A model generated the notes under the pieces. That model was not told the DNA's origin. It worked only from the letters and a program-made list of their open reading frames with translations, and ran no database searches. The position numbers were made by a program, and so were the translations under genes. A stretch of DNA of 64,000 nucleotides from Streptomyces sp. LaPpAH-108 (GTDB lineage: Bacteria; Actinomycetota; Actinomycetes; Streptomycetales; Streptomycetaceae), in NCBI RefSeq assembly GCF_000373625.1, contig NZ_KB891995.1, positions 124,001 through 188,000 of the forward strand, read 5' to 3'. Positions 52,478-61,186 of this stretch are shown here, piece by piece; positions within the stretch are counted from its first letter, which is position 1; each line of letters starts with the position of its first letter.

Positions 52478-52969
52478 ATGACCTACCGCGTCTGTTTCGT
52501 CTGCACCGGCAACATCTGCCGCTCCCCGATGGCCGCCTCGGTGCTCCGCGCGCGCGTCGCGGAGGCCGGGCTCGGAGACCTGATCGAGGTGGACAGCGCC
52601 GGCACCGGCGGCTGGCACGAGGGCGACGACGCCGACCCGCGCGCCGTCTCCGTCCTCGACGAGCACGGCTACGGCACCGTGCACACCGCCCGGCAGTTCC
52701 AGCCGTCGTGGTTCGCCCCGCTCGACCTCGTGATCGCCCTCGACACCGGCCATCTCAAAGCCCTGCGCCGCCTCGCACCGACCGAGGAGGACGCGCGCAA
52801 GGTACGTCTGCTGCGCTCCTACGACCCGGCGGCGGGCGACGACCTCGATGTGCCCGACCCGTACTACGGGGGCCGGGACGGCTTCGAGGAGTGCCTTGAG
52901 ATGGTGGAACGGGCGAGCGACGGACTGCTCGCCGCCGTACGCGCACACCTGGAGGAAGGCCCCGCATGA
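52478..52969 (+). CDS. ptpA: Low-molecular-weight protein tyrosine phosphatase
   Basis: 163 residues. Active-site loop CTGNICRS with nucleophile Cys9 and Arg15, a serine after it, and the general acid in DPYYGG (about 129-132). There is a partner Tyr pair as in other LMW-PTPs. In Streptomyces, PtpA overexpression alters antibiotic output. Its stop overlaps the start of the next gene (ATGA). Confidence 0.95.
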   Translation: MTYRVCFVCTGNICRSPMAASVLRARVAEAGLGDLIEVDSAGTGGWHEGDDADPRAVSVLDEHGYGTVHTARQFQPSWFAPLDLVIALDTGHLKALRRLAPTEEDARKVRLLRSYDPAAGDDLDVPDPYYGGRDGFEECLEMVERASDGLLAAVRAHLEEGPA

Positions 52970-54114
52970 GCGACGCCACCGCACACCCGGACCGCACCGG
53001 CGACGGCACGCGCGCGGTACGGGCCGGGCTGCCCGAGCCGGTCAAGCACGAACCCACCCTGCCCGGACCGGTGTTCGCCGCGCACTTCCATCTGCCGGGC
53101 GAGGTCACGGGACCGTACGCGTACGGCCGTGACGACAATCCGACCTGGACGCTCCTGGAACGCGCCATCGGTGAGCTGGAGGCGCCCGGCCGGGACGACG
53201 TGGAGACGCTGGTCTTCGCCTCCGGCATGGCCGCGATCTCCGCCGTGCTCTTCTCCCAGCTGCGCTCCGGCGACGTGGTCGTGCTGCCCTCCGACGGCTA
53301 CCAGGTCTTCCCCCTGGTCCGCGAGCAGCTGGAGGCGTACGGCATCGAAGTGCGCACCGCGCCCACCGGCGGGGACGCCCAGCTGGAGGTCCTGGACGGC
53401 GCGCGGCTGCTGTGGATCGAGTCGCCGTCCAACCCGGGACTCGACGTCTGCGACATCCGGCGGCTGGTCGACGCCGCCCATGAGCGCGGCGCCCTGGTGG
53501 CCGTCGACAACACCCTCGCCACGCCGGTCGGGCAGCGTCCGCTGGAGCTGGGCGCCGACTTCTCGGTGGCCAGCGGCACCAAGCAGCTGACCGGCCATGG
53601 GGACGTCCTGCTGGGCTACGTGGCCGGGCGGGACGGCGAGGCGATGGCCGCCGTGCGCCGCTGGCGCAAGATCGTCGGGGCGATCGCGGGGCCCATGGAG
53701 GCGTGGCTCGCGCACCGCTCGATCGCCACGCTGGCGCTGCGCGCCGACCGGCAGAACGCCACCGCGCTCCTGCTGGCCGAGGCGCTGCGCAAGCACCCGG
53801 ACGTCGCCGGTCTGCGGTATCCGGGGCTGCCTGACGACCCGGCGCATCCGATCGCCGCCCGGCAGATGCGCCGCTACGGCTGCGTGGTCTCCTTCACGCT
53901 GCCCACGCGTGCGCGGGCCGAGCGGTTCCTCGCGGCGCTCCGCCTGGTCGAGGACGCGACGAGCTTCGGCGGGGTGCGCTCCACCGCGGAGCGGCGCGGG
54001 CGCTGGGGCGGCGACGCGGTCCCGGAGGGCTTCGTCCGGATGTCCGTCGGCGCCGAGGACCCGGAGGACCTGGTGGCGGACGTGCTGCGCGCACTGGACG
54101 AGTCCGCGGACTGA
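52966..54114 (+). CDS. Cystathionine gamma-synthase/lyase family PLP enzyme
   Basis: 382 residues. Trans-sulfuration enzyme fold: TRAVRAGLPEPVKHEPTLPG, YAYGRDDNPTWTLLERAI, ASGMAAISAVL, IESPSNPGLDVCDI, VAVDNTLATPVGQRPLELGA, the PLP lysine in SGTKQLTGHGD, and SFGGVRSTAERRGRW near the C-terminus. It could act as cystathionine gamma-lyase or as a related synthase; sequence alone does not decide. It is coupled to ptpA. Confidence 0.9.
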   Translation: MSDATAHPDRTGDGTRAVRAGLPEPVKHEPTLPGPVFAAHFHLPGEVTGPYAYGRDDNPTWTLLERAIGELEAPGRDDVETLVFASGMAAISAVLFSQLRSGDVVVLPSDGYQVFPLVREQLEAYGIEVRTAPTGGDAQLEVLDGARLLWIESPSNPGLDVCDIRRLVDAAHERGALVAVDNTLATPVGQRPLELGADFSVASGTKQLTGHGDVLLGYVAGRDGEAMAAVRRWRKIVGAIAGPMEAWLAHRSIATLALRADRQNATALLLAEALRKHPDVAGLRYPGLPDDPAHPIAARQMRRYGCVVSFTLPTRARAERFLAALRLVEDATSFGGVRSTAERRGRWGGDAVPEGFVRMSVGAEDPEDLVADVLRALDESAD

Positions 54115-54120
54115 GAACGG

Positions 54121-54183
54121 CGCGGTCGCGGTCCGAGCCTGCGCGCGGTCGCGGTCCGAGCCTCCCCCCTCGTGGCTCGGACC
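54121..54183. terminator. Direct repeat with alternative terminator stems
   Basis: CGCGGTCGCGGTCCGAGCCT occurs at 54121-54140 and again at 54144-54163. The second copy's GGTCCGAGCC pairs perfectly with GGCTCGGACC (54174-54183). The first copy offers the same strand, so two mutually exclusive hairpins are possible after the PLP-enzyme gene. Confidence 0.65.
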
Positions 54184-54332
54184 GCCTCGGTTCCGCGCGC
54201 GAAGAACCGTGCGGACAAGGCTAGTTGACTCTGCGTCAGTGTCCAATCACGGTAACGACAGAGACCTATCGACTTATTTATAGTTGGGTCCTGCCCGGGG
54301 GCCGGAGAAGGCAGGGAAGGGAAGGACCCGCC

Positions 54333-55235
54333 ATGGATCTGGCCTTGCTGCGTACCTTCGTCACCGTGCACCGGGCCGGTTCCTTCACCCGGGCCGCCGC
54401 ACTCCTCGGCCTGTCGCAGCCGGCCGTGACCTCCCAGATCCGCACGCTGGAGCGCCAGCTCGGCCGCCCGCTCTTCCTGCGGCAGGCGCGCGGGGTGACG
54501 CCCACGACCATCGGCGACGAACTCGCGCACAAGGCGGCACCGCACCTCGACGCCCTGGTGGAGATCACCGAGAGCGGCCTGGACGAGGAGTCCGCGCTGC
54601 GCACTCTGCATCTGGCCGGGCCTCCGGAGTTCACCGCCGAGCGCGCGCTGCCCGCCCTCACCGAACTCGCGGCCCGTGACGGCCAGGGCTTCGCGCTCCG
54701 CGCCTCCTTCGGCACGGCGGAGGACACCCTGGAGGGCCTGGCCGCGGGCCACCACGACCTGGCCATCAGCACGGCCCGGCCGCGCGGCGCCCTGCTGACC
54801 GCGAGCCCGCTGTGCGACGAGGAACATGTACTGGTCGCCGCACCGCGCTGGGCGGAACGGATCGGGGCGCTGCCGCTCGACGGTGGTGCGCCCGCTCTGG
54901 AGAACCTGCCCGTCGTGGAGGTGCACGAGTCGCTGCCCTTCGTCTCGCGCTACTGGGCCTCCGTCTTCGACTCGTGTCCGGCTGTCGCGGGCACGGTGAT
55001 CGTCCCCGATCTGCGGGCGGTGCTGGCCTGTGCGAGCGCCGGGGCCGGGCTGGCCGTGCTGCCCCGCTATCTGTGCGGCCCGGCGCTGGACCGCGAGGAG
55101 ATCGTCCTGCTGCACGATCCGCTGGTCCCGCCCCTGCGCATCTACTTCCTGGTGGTGCGCACCGGCTCGCTCGCCCTGCCCCATGTGGCGCGGGCGCACG
55201 AGTGGCTTCAGCGGGCGGCCACGCGGTGGTCCTGA
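54333..55235 (+). CDS. LysR-family transcriptional regulator
   Basis: 300 residues from ATG 54333 with GGGAAGGA upstream. An N-terminal winged helix (LALLRTFVTVHRAGSFTRAA, LGLSQPAVTSQIRTLERQLG) is followed by a substrate-binding domain (LRTLHLAGPPEFTAERALPA, LLTASPLCDEEHVLVAAPRW, LACASAGAGLAVLPRYLC). There is no divergently placed target gene: the upstream gene runs in the same direction. The inducer is unknown. Confidence 0.9.
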   Translation: MDLALLRTFVTVHRAGSFTRAAALLGLSQPAVTSQIRTLERQLGRPLFLRQARGVTPTTIGDELAHKAAPHLDALVEITESGLDEESALRTLHLAGPPEFTAERALPALTELAARDGQGFALRASFGTAEDTLEGLAAGHHDLAISTARPRGALLTASPLCDEEHVLVAAPRWAERIGALPLDGGAPALENLPVVEVHESLPFVSRYWASVFDSCPAVAGTVIVPDLRAVLACASAGAGLAVLPRYLCGPALDREEIVLLHDPLVPPLRIYFLVVRTGSLALPHVARAHEWLQRAATRWS

Positions 55236-55287
55236 GCCTCTGTGCGACAGGGGTCACACCGCGTGCCCCGGGTGTGGCTCCTCGCGA

Positions 55288-55303
55288 TGTTTCACGTGGA
55301 ACA
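55288..55303. promoter_or_regulatory. parS: parS site upstream of the NUDIX gene
   Basis: TGTTTCACGTGGAACA, one mismatch to consensus, 21 bp before the NUDIX start codon, where it overlaps the expected promoter or leader. Confidence 0.85.
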
Positions 55304-55323
55304 AGCCGGGCCACATTTCTCCC

Positions 55324-55806
55324 ATGACCGTCCGACCCGTGGTCAAGCGCACCGCCCGAGCCGTTCTCCTGGACGGTGACGACCTGATCCTGATCAAGCG
55401 CACCAAACCCGGAGTCGATCCCTACTGGGTCACTCCCGGTGGCGGGGTCGAGCCCGCCGACCCGACCGTCGTGGACGCCCTGCACCGCGAGGTGTACGAG
55501 GAACTCGGCGCCAAGATCACCGACGTGGTCCCCTGCTTCGTGGACACCGTGGAGCACATCGGTGAGGACGGCGGCGCGACCGGAGTGAAGGTGCAGCACT
55601 TCTTCGTCTGCCGCCTGGAGTCCATGGACACCTCCCTGCGCCACGGCCCCGAAGTCGAGGCACCGGCCGGTGAGTACGAGATCGTCCGCATCCCGTTCAC
55701 CCGGGTCGGCATCGCCTCCGTGCATCTGGTCCCGTTGTCCCTGCGCCACTACCTGGACGGCAACATCGAGGGCGTACGCGCCATGCACGCGCCCGACCTC
55801 GGCTAG
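55324..55806 (+). CDS. NUDIX hydrolase
   Basis: 160 residues from ATG 55324. Begins TVRPVVKRTARAVLL. The Nudix box reads GGGVEPADPTVVDALHREVY followed by EELGAK: the REVYEELG core is intact, but the first acidic position is Asp and the spacer is one residue longer than the textbook box. It likely hydrolyses a nucleoside diphosphate derivative. It converges with the flavohemoprotein gene, 4 bp between stops. Confidence 0.85.
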   Translation: MTVRPVVKRTARAVLLDGDDLILIKRTKPGVDPYWVTPGGGVEPADPTVVDALHREVYEELGAKITDVVPCFVDTVEHIGEDGGATGVKVQHFFVCRLESMDTSLRHGPEVEAPAGEYEIVRIPFTRVGIASVHLVPLSLRHYLDGNIEGVRAMHAPDLG

Positions 55807-55810
55807 CCGC

Positions 55811-57010
55811 TCAGAAGCCGACGCCGAGCATGTCCTCCACCGGGTCGTGCCGTATGCGGACGTCCGGGACGCCGAGGGCACGGAGGGCGGCGACTGCGCT
55901 GCGGATCATGCCGGGCGGTCCCGCGAGGTAGGCGTCATAGCCGTGCCAGGGTCCGCCCGCCCGGACGGCGTCGGGCAGCCGGCGGCGGTCCTGCCAGTCG
56001 ATGACGGGCCGCACCGAGATCCATGGATGGCTCGCCCGGAGCCGCAGCAGCGTGTCCATGTCGTACAGATCGCGGTCGGCGCGGGCGCCGTAGAACACGT
56101 CGACGGGGCGGCGCGCACCGTGTCCGGCGATCTCCTCGACCAGGGCCTTGATGGGAGCGATGCCGGTGCCGCCGCCCAGGCAGAGCAGGCCGCCGTCGCC
56201 GGTGTGGTCGACGGTCATCGAGCCGACCGGCGGGCCGAGGCGTACGGCGTCTCCGGGGCGGGCGCGATGCACCAGCGCGTTGGACACCCAGCCCGCCGGG
56301 ACGGCCCGCACATGGAAGGTGAGCAGGCCGTCGGCGCGGGGCGCGGAGGCGAAGGAGTAGTGCCGCCAGACGCGAGGCCACCAGGGCGTCTCGACGCTCG
56401 TGTACTGCCCCGCGCGGAAGGGGTAGGGCTGGTCGGGGCGCAGGGTGAGGACCGCGACGTCCGGGGTCCTCAGATCGTGCGCGACGATCTCGGCTCCCCA
56501 CCAGGGCGGGGCGTCGAGCGCGTCCTTCGCGGCGGCGGAGATCATCACCTGGGAGAGGGTGGCGTAGACGCGTGACCAGGCCGCCTCGGTCTGCGGGGTC
56601 CAGGTCCGGACGGCATACGCGCTCAGGGCGCCGATGAGGCAGGCGCCCACGGCGGGGTAATGGGCGTCCACCGTCCCGTACTTGCGGTGCCCACGGCCCA
56701 GGTTGCGCAGATAGCCGACGAGGACGGGTGGGTCGTCGATGTGCTCGGCGGCGGTGAGCAGCGCCCGCAGCAGGCGGTCCCGCTGGGTGTCCATCGCGGG
56801 CGGGAACAGCGGGCGCAGCTCGGGATGGCGGACGAAGAGGAGCGCGTAGAAGTACGAGGTGACCTTGTCGGCGACGGGTGCGATCTCGGCCAGCGTGCGG
56901 CGGACGAGGAGCGCGTCCGGGGATGCCTCCGGGGCGGGTTCCGCTGGTCGGCGCCCCTGCTCGTCGCCCGGTGTCCCGTTCTCCCCCGACGTGAAGGCCG
57001 GAGCGTCCAT
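55811..57010 (-). CDS. Flavohemoprotein (globin + FAD/NAD reductase)
   Basis: 399 residues from ATG 57010. The globin domain (about 30-165) shows VTSYFYALLFVRHPELRPLF with the B10 Tyr, and the proximal His in LGRGHRKYG. The reductase domain has FRAGQYTSVETPWW, RHYSFASAP (FAD), LGGGTGIAPIKALVEE (NAD) and the C-terminal DMLGVGF. Together they would oxidise NO to nitrate or reduce it, a role in nitrosative stress. The C-terminal order globin-FAD-NAD is complete. A parS site lies in the gap to the divergent acetyltransferase gene. Confidence 0.9.
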   Translation of the reverse strand: MDAPAFTSGENGTPGDEQGRRPAEPAPEASPDALLVRRTLAEIAPVADKVTSYFYALLFVRHPELRPLFPPAMDTQRDRLLRALLTAAEHIDDPPVLVGYLRNLGRGHRKYGTVDAHYPAVGACLIGALSAYAVRTWTPQTEAAWSRVYATLSQVMISAAAKDALDAPPWWGAEIVAHDLRTPDVAVLTLRPDQPYPFRAGQYTSVETPWWPRVWRHYSFASAPRADGLLTFHVRAVPAGWVSNALVHRARPGDAVRLGPPVGSMTVDHTGDGGLLCLGGGTGIAPIKALVEEIAGHGARRPVDVFYGARADRDLYDMDTLLRLRASHPWISVRPVIDWQDRRRLPDAVRAGGPWHGYDAYLAGPPGMIRSAVAALRALGVPDVRIRHDPVEDMLGVGF

Positions 57011-57248
57011 GGTGTGCCCTCGCCTCGAACATCCACGGTCGGCGGACGCTCTCCCGACAGGGAAGCGTGCCTGTCCCCGGCGGGGCGGACCGACCCACAG
57101 CACTCGTTCCGCAGCCTTCCACCGGGCTCGGACACCGCGACGGTGTACCCGAAAAAGCGGTTCTTCGGACTCTTCGTCCGGTTAGGCTGTTCGTTCCTCA
57201 AGTGGCGGACAGAGCAATGGATTTGATCCGCTACCGCCCAAGGGTCCG

Positions 57249-57264
57249 TGTTTCACGTGAAACA
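57249..57264. promoter_or_regulatory. parS: parS site between divergent genes
   Basis: TGTTTCACGTGAAACA, perfect consensus, in the 347-bp gap between the flavohemoprotein and acetyltransferase genes. The rest of that gap shows no gene. Confidence 0.92.
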
Positions 57265-57357
57265 GTCATACGCCTCGGTCGCTCGGACGCGTGAGGGCCG
57301 ACGAGGCTTTCCCTAAACCGGTGGACGCTGCCCGCCTGATCCGACACCCTGACCTGC

Positions 57358-58224
57358 GTGCCGACGCCTCCTCTCGCCACTCTGCCCATCCGCTGCCTGA
57401 CCCTGCGCGACCTGACCGCGTGCGCCGACCTCTCCGAGAACCGGCAGTGGCCGCGCGAGGAACACAAGTGGGGCCTGCTGCTGACCGCTGGGCGGGGATA
57501 CGGCATCGACGACCCCGAGGGCGGTCTCGTGGCCGCCTGTGTCGTCACCGAGTACGGCCCGGAGGGACGCCCGGATCTCGGTGCCCTCGGGATGGTCCTG
57601 GTGGCCGAGCGTCATGCCCGCCGAGGCGTGGGGCGGCGCCTGCTGCGGCACGTGGTGGCAGCCGCAGGCGCCACACCGCTGACCCTGCACGCCACGCCCA
57701 TGGGCCGACCGCTCTACGAGGAGCTGGGCTTCAAGGTCGTGGGGCACGCCGACATGTTCAGGGGCGACTTCGTCCCGTCCGGGGCGCCGGAGCCGGTGCC
57801 GACCCGCGCCGCGACCGCCGAGGACCTTCCCGCGATCCTCCGGCTCGACGCGGAGGTGTTCGGCACCGACCGCACCCCGCTCATCGCCCGTCTGCCCGCC
57901 TTCGCCGACCAGCTGCGCGTGGCGGAGGAGGCGGGACGGATCACGGGCTACGCCGCCGCCTGGCCCAACATGGACACGCATGTGGTGGGGCCGCTGATCG
58001 CCCGCGACACGGAGACGGCGAAGGCCCTCGTCACCTCGCTCGCGGCCCGCACCGAGCGCCCGTTGCGCACCGACATCGACATGCGCCACGAGGAACTGCG
58101 CACCTGGCTCATGGCACGGGGTCTGGAGCACGTGGCCGTCAACGCCGTCATGACCTGTGGGATCGCCGATCTGCCGGGGGACTGGACGCGGCGGTTCGCC
58201 CCGCTGACGGTGGCGGCGGGCTGA
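57358..58224 (+). CDS. GNAT N-acetyltransferase, two-domain
   Basis: 288 residues from GTG 57358. The first GNAT domain (about 5-140) has the acetyl-CoA loop AERHARRGVGRRLLRHVV and LYEELGFKVVG. The second half (about 145-288: TRAATAEDLPAILRLDAEVF, NMDTHVVGPLIARDTETAKA) looks like a second GNAT-like fold without a clear CoA loop, as in the YitI-type group. The substrate is unknown. Confidence 0.85.
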   Translation: MPTPPLATLPIRCLTLRDLTACADLSENRQWPREEHKWGLLLTAGRGYGIDDPEGGLVAACVVTEYGPEGRPDLGALGMVLVAERHARRGVGRRLLRHVVAAAGATPLTLHATPMGRPLYEELGFKVVGHADMFRGDFVPSGAPEPVPTRAATAEDLPAILRLDAEVFGTDRTPLIARLPAFADQLRVAEEAGRITGYAAAWPNMDTHVVGPLIARDTETAKALVTSLAARTERPLRTDIDMRHEELRTWLMARGLEHVAVNAVMTCGIADLPGDWTRRFAPLTVAAG

Positions 58225-58230
58225 ACACAC

Positions 58231-58276
58231 GACGTGTGCGGGCCCCGGCTGTCTCCAGCCGGGGCCCGCACACGTC
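58231..58276. terminator. 20-bp perfect convergent terminator
   Basis: GACGTGTGCGGGCCCCGGCT pairs perfectly with AGCCGGGGCCCGCACACGTC around a 6-nt loop. It lies between the stops of the acetyltransferase and the HbpS-like gene. Confidence 0.85.
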
Positions 58277-58293
58277 ACGACGTGACGGCTTCG

Positions 58294-58716
58294 TCAGGCG
58301 TCGAGCGCGCGCACGGCCTCGGTCGCGAAGCCGTGGTCCTGGTCGGGGGCACCGCCGCCGACGCCGATGGCGCCGATGAGGCGGCCGTCGCGGTGGACCG
58401 GGATGCCACCGGCGATGAACAGCAGGGGGCGGTCGAGCGCGGTGGGCAGCGTGTGGAAGAGGGCGCCGGGCTGCACGGCGTCGACCAGGTCGGCGGTGGC
58501 CGCGTTCAGCTGGAGCGCCGTGTAGGCCTTGCGGGTGCTGGTCTCGCCGGAGATCAGCACGGCCCGGTCGTCCCGGCGGAAGGCGAGCAGGTGGCCGCCC
58601 GCGTCCAGCACGGTGACGCTGACCGTGACCCCGGCGGCCTCGGCGGCCTTCCGCGCCGCCGCGATGAGCAGTTCGGCGTCCTCGGTGGTGAGCGGGGTGA
58701 TGGTGGTGGTGCTCAT
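58294..58716 (-). CDS. GlcG/HbpS family protein
   Basis: 140 residues from ATG 58716. Family signature: TEDAELLIAAARKAAEAAGV, LDAGGHLLAFRRDD, TSTRKAYTALQL, IAGGIPVHRDGRLIGAIGVG. HbpS relatives bind heme and can partner a two-component sensor, but this one has no signal peptide and no sensor kinase nearby, so it is more likely an intracellular GlcG-type protein. The MFS gene lies 104 bp upstream on the same strand. Confidence 0.88.
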   Translation of the reverse strand: MSTTTITPLTTEDAELLIAAARKAAEAAGVTVSVTVLDAGGHLLAFRRDDRAVLISGETSTRKAYTALQLNAATADLVDAVQPGALFHTLPTALDRPLLFIAGGIPVHRDGRLIGAIGVGGGAPDQDHGFATEAVRALDA

Positions 58717-58820
58717 GGTGGGGGTTCTCCTTGGATCTTTCTGAGGTGCTGCCGTGCGGTCCGGAGACGGTGCGATGACTCCAGCTCGGACGGCGGTCAG
58801 GGGGTCGGGAAGGGGCGGGC

Positions 58821-60029
58821 TCAGTGGTGCACGGCCGCCCGCTGCGCGACAGCCGCGTCGGGAGCGGCAACGGTGCCGGTCGTGCCGTCACGGCGCTCCA
58901 GGGCGGCCGACAGGAAGGCGAGGACCAGTGCGGCGGCGGCGAGGGCGGCGCCCACCCAGTTCGGGGCGGTGTAGCCGAAGCCGGCCGCGATGACCATGCC
59001 GCCGAGCCAGGCGGAGAGCGCGTTGCCCAGGTTGAAGGCGCCGATGTTCACGGCGGAGGCCAGGGTCGGAGCGCCGTGCGCCTGGTCGAGCACGCGCTTC
59101 TGCAGGGGCGGGACGGTCGCGAAGCCCAGGGCGCCGATCAGGGCGATGGTCACGGCGGCGGCGATCTTGTTGTGCGCGGTCAGCGTGAACAGCGCGAGGA
59201 CCACGGCCAGGACGCCCAGCGAGACGTACAGCATCGGCATCAGGGCGCGGTCGGCGAACTTGCCGCCGACCAGGTTGCCGCCGACCATGCCGAGGCCGAA
59301 CAGGACCAGCAGCCAGGTCACCGAGCCGTCGGCGAAACCGGCGACGTGGGTCATCATCGGGGCGATGTAGGTGACGGCCGCGAAGACTCCGCCGAAGCCG
59401 AGGACGGTCATCGCCATGGCGAGCAGGACCTGGGTGTTCTTGAAGGCGGCCAGCTCATGGCGCAGACGCACGCCCTCGGGGCGCGGCATCTCGGGCACCA
59501 GCCGGGCGACACCGGCGAGGCCGACCACGCCCAGCGCGGCCACGATGCCGAAGGTCACCCGCCAGCCGGCGTGCTGGCCGACGAGCGTGCCCAGCGGCAC
59601 CCCGACCACGTTCGCGACGGTGAGGCCGGTGAACATCATCGAGATGGCGCCGGCCTTCTTGTCCGGGGCCACCAGGTCGGCGGCGACGACCGAGCCGATG
59701 CCGAAGAAGGCACCGTGGGCGAGGGACGCCACCACGCGCCCGGCGAGCATGAGCCCGAACACCGGGGCCACGGCGGAGAGCAGGTTCCCGGCGATGAACA
59801 GGCCCATGAGGATCATCAGCATCCGCTTGCGCGAGACCTTGGTGCCGAGGACGGTCATCAGCGGGGCGCCGATCACCACGCCGAGGGCGTAGCCGGTCAC
59901 GAGCAGGCCCGCCGTGGGGATGGAGACCCCGAAGTCGCCCGCGACCTGGGGCAGCAAGCCCATGATCACGAACTCGGTCGTCCCGATTCCGAAGGCCCCG
60001 ATCGCGAGGGCCAGAAGCGCGAGAGGCAT
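58821..60029 (-). CDS. MFS efflux transporter, AraJ/PbuE-like
   Basis: 402 residues, twelve membrane segments. It begins PLALLALAIGAFGIGTTEFV, the entry motif of drug:H+ antiporter-1 carriers, with the loop 2-3 motif MTVLGTKVSRKRMLMILM and motif C-like VANVVGVPLGTLVG. Exports a drug, sugar or nucleoside-like compound. Divergent from a MarR regulator gene, with repeated ATTGCA elements in the shared promoter region, so probably MarR-controlled. Confidence 0.9.
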   Translation of the reverse strand: MPLALLALAIGAFGIGTTEFVIMGLLPQVAGDFGVSIPTAGLLVTGYALGVVIGAPLMTVLGTKVSRKRMLMILMGLFIAGNLLSAVAPVFGLMLAGRVVASLAHGAFFGIGSVVAADLVAPDKKAGAISMMFTGLTVANVVGVPLGTLVGQHAGWRVTFGIVAALGVVGLAGVARLVPEMPRPEGVRLRHELAAFKNTQVLLAMAMTVLGFGGVFAAVTYIAPMMTHVAGFADGSVTWLLVLFGLGMVGGNLVGGKFADRALMPMLYVSLGVLAVVLALFTLTAHNKIAAAVTIALIGALGFATVPPLQKRVLDQAHGAPTLASAVNIGAFNLGNALSAWLGGMVIAAGFGYTAPNWVGAALAAAALVLAFLSAALERRDGTTGTVAAPDAAVAQRAAVHH

Positions 60030-60054
60030 GAGGGGGGGTACACCTTCCCAGACG

Positions 60055-60125
60055 ATTGCAGGAGCGCTTTGCGCGCTTCAACAATAATTGCAGGCGCGGG
60101 TTAAATGCAATCGCTGGATATTGCG
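60055..60125. promoter_or_regulatory. Candidate MarR operator region
   Basis: ATTGCA at 60055-60060 and 60087-60092, TGCAAT at 60106-60111 and ATTGCG at 60120-60125. The second and third form an inverted repeat ATTGCA-N13-TGCAAT. The stretch is AT-rich and lies between the divergent MFS and MarR genes. Confidence 0.55.
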
Positions 60126-60175
60126 GGTGATGCTCTACCCTGGAACCCGGCCGCTCGGGACGGAGGAGAACGCCC

Positions 60176-60634
60176 ATGACCGCGACGGACCCCGCACTCA
60201 CCGCCCTGGCTCAGAGCTGGTGCGCGCTGTCGCTGCTGCACGGGAGGATCGAGGCGCACATCGAGCGCGCCCTCCAGGCGCGGCACGAGCTGAGCGTGCG
60301 CGAGTACTCCCTGCTCGACGTGCTCAGCCGCCAGCACGACGGCGAGGGCGGCCATCTCCAGATGAAGCAGGTGGCCGACGCGGTCGTGCTCAGCCAGAGC
60401 GCCACCACGCGCCTGGTGACCCGCCTGGAGGACCGGGGCCTACTGGAGCGCTATCTGTGCCCCACCGACCGCCGGGGCATCTACACGAACGTCACCGAAG
60501 CGGGCCTGGCCCTGCTGGAGCAGGCGCGTCCCACCAACGACGCCGCCCTGCGCGAGGCGCTGGACGCAGCCGCCCTGAAGCCCGAACTGGCGCCCCTGGT
60601 CAAGGCGGTGGAGTCCCTGCACGCGCCCGCCTAG
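60176..60634 (+). CDS. MarR-family transcriptional regulator
   Basis: 152 residues. ATG 60176 with GGAGGAG nine bases upstream. Winged helix: ELSVREYSLLDVLSRQ, LQMKQVADAVVLSQSATTRL, VTRLEDRGLLERYLCPTDRR. Likely represses itself and the divergent MFS gene and responds to a small ligand. The short gap (11 bp) to the next acetyltransferase suggests a shared transcript. Confidence 0.92.
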   Translation: MTATDPALTALAQSWCALSLLHGRIEAHIERALQARHELSVREYSLLDVLSRQHDGEGGHLQMKQVADAVVLSQSATTRLVTRLEDRGLLERYLCPTDRRGIYTNVTEAGLALLEQARPTNDAALREALDAAALKPELAPLVKAVESLHAPA

Positions 60635-60645
60635 GGTCAGGGATC

Positions 60646-61098
60646 ATGGAACAGACGGACATACGGCGGGCCGGACCGGACGACATCCCGGCGATCGTCG
60701 CCCTGCTGGCCGACGACCCCCTCGGCGCCCAGCGCGAATCCCCCGACGATCTGACGCCCTACTACGCCGCGTTCGCGCGCCTGGACGGCGACCCGAACCA
60801 GCACCTGGTCGTCGCCGTCCTGGACGGACGCGTGATCGGCACCCTGCACCTCACGGTCATCCCCGGGCTCTCCCGCAAGGGCGCGGCACGGGCGCTCATC
60901 GAGGCCGTCCGTGTCCACGCGGACCAGCGCGGCAGCGGACTGGGCAGCGAACTCATCCGCTGGGCCGTCGAGCGGGCCCGTGAACTCGACTGCACCCTGG
61001 TGCAGCTGACCTCCGACAAGACCCGCACCGACGCGCACCGCTTCTACGAGCGCCTCGGGTTCACGGCCTCGCACGAGGGCTTCAAGCTGAGCCTCTGA
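60646..61098 (+). CDS. GNAT N-acetyltransferase
   Basis: 150 residues from ATG 60646. Single GNAT domain: IRRAGPDDIPAIVALLADDP, VVAVLDGRVIGTLHLTVIPG, VHADQRGSGLGSELIRWAVE (acetyl-CoA loop QRGSGLG), TDAHRFYERLGF. Downstream of marR, so perhaps part of the same detoxification response. A parS palindrome follows. Confidence 0.9.
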   Translation: MEQTDIRRAGPDDIPAIVALLADDPLGAQRESPDDLTPYYAAFARLDGDPNQHLVVAVLDGRVIGTLHLTVIPGLSRKGAARALIEAVRVHADQRGSGLGSELIRWAVERARELDCTLVQLTSDKTRTDAHRFYERLGFTASHEGFKLSL

Positions 61099-61137
61099 GC
61101 GCCCGCGTACCGCGGAGTCCTCCTCACACGGCGATTG

Positions 61138-61163
61138 GGCCCTGTTTCACGTGAAACAGGGCC
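61138..61163. promoter_or_regulatory. parS: parS site within a 26-bp perfect palindrome
   Basis: The perfect parS TGTTTCACGTGAAACA (61143-61158) is extended by GGCCC and GGGCC arms. It lies between two convergent genes, so the transcript of either strand could fold the same sequence as a terminator-like hairpin. Confidence 0.9.
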
Positions 61164-61186
61164 GAATCCCTCAACTGCCGTCGCGT

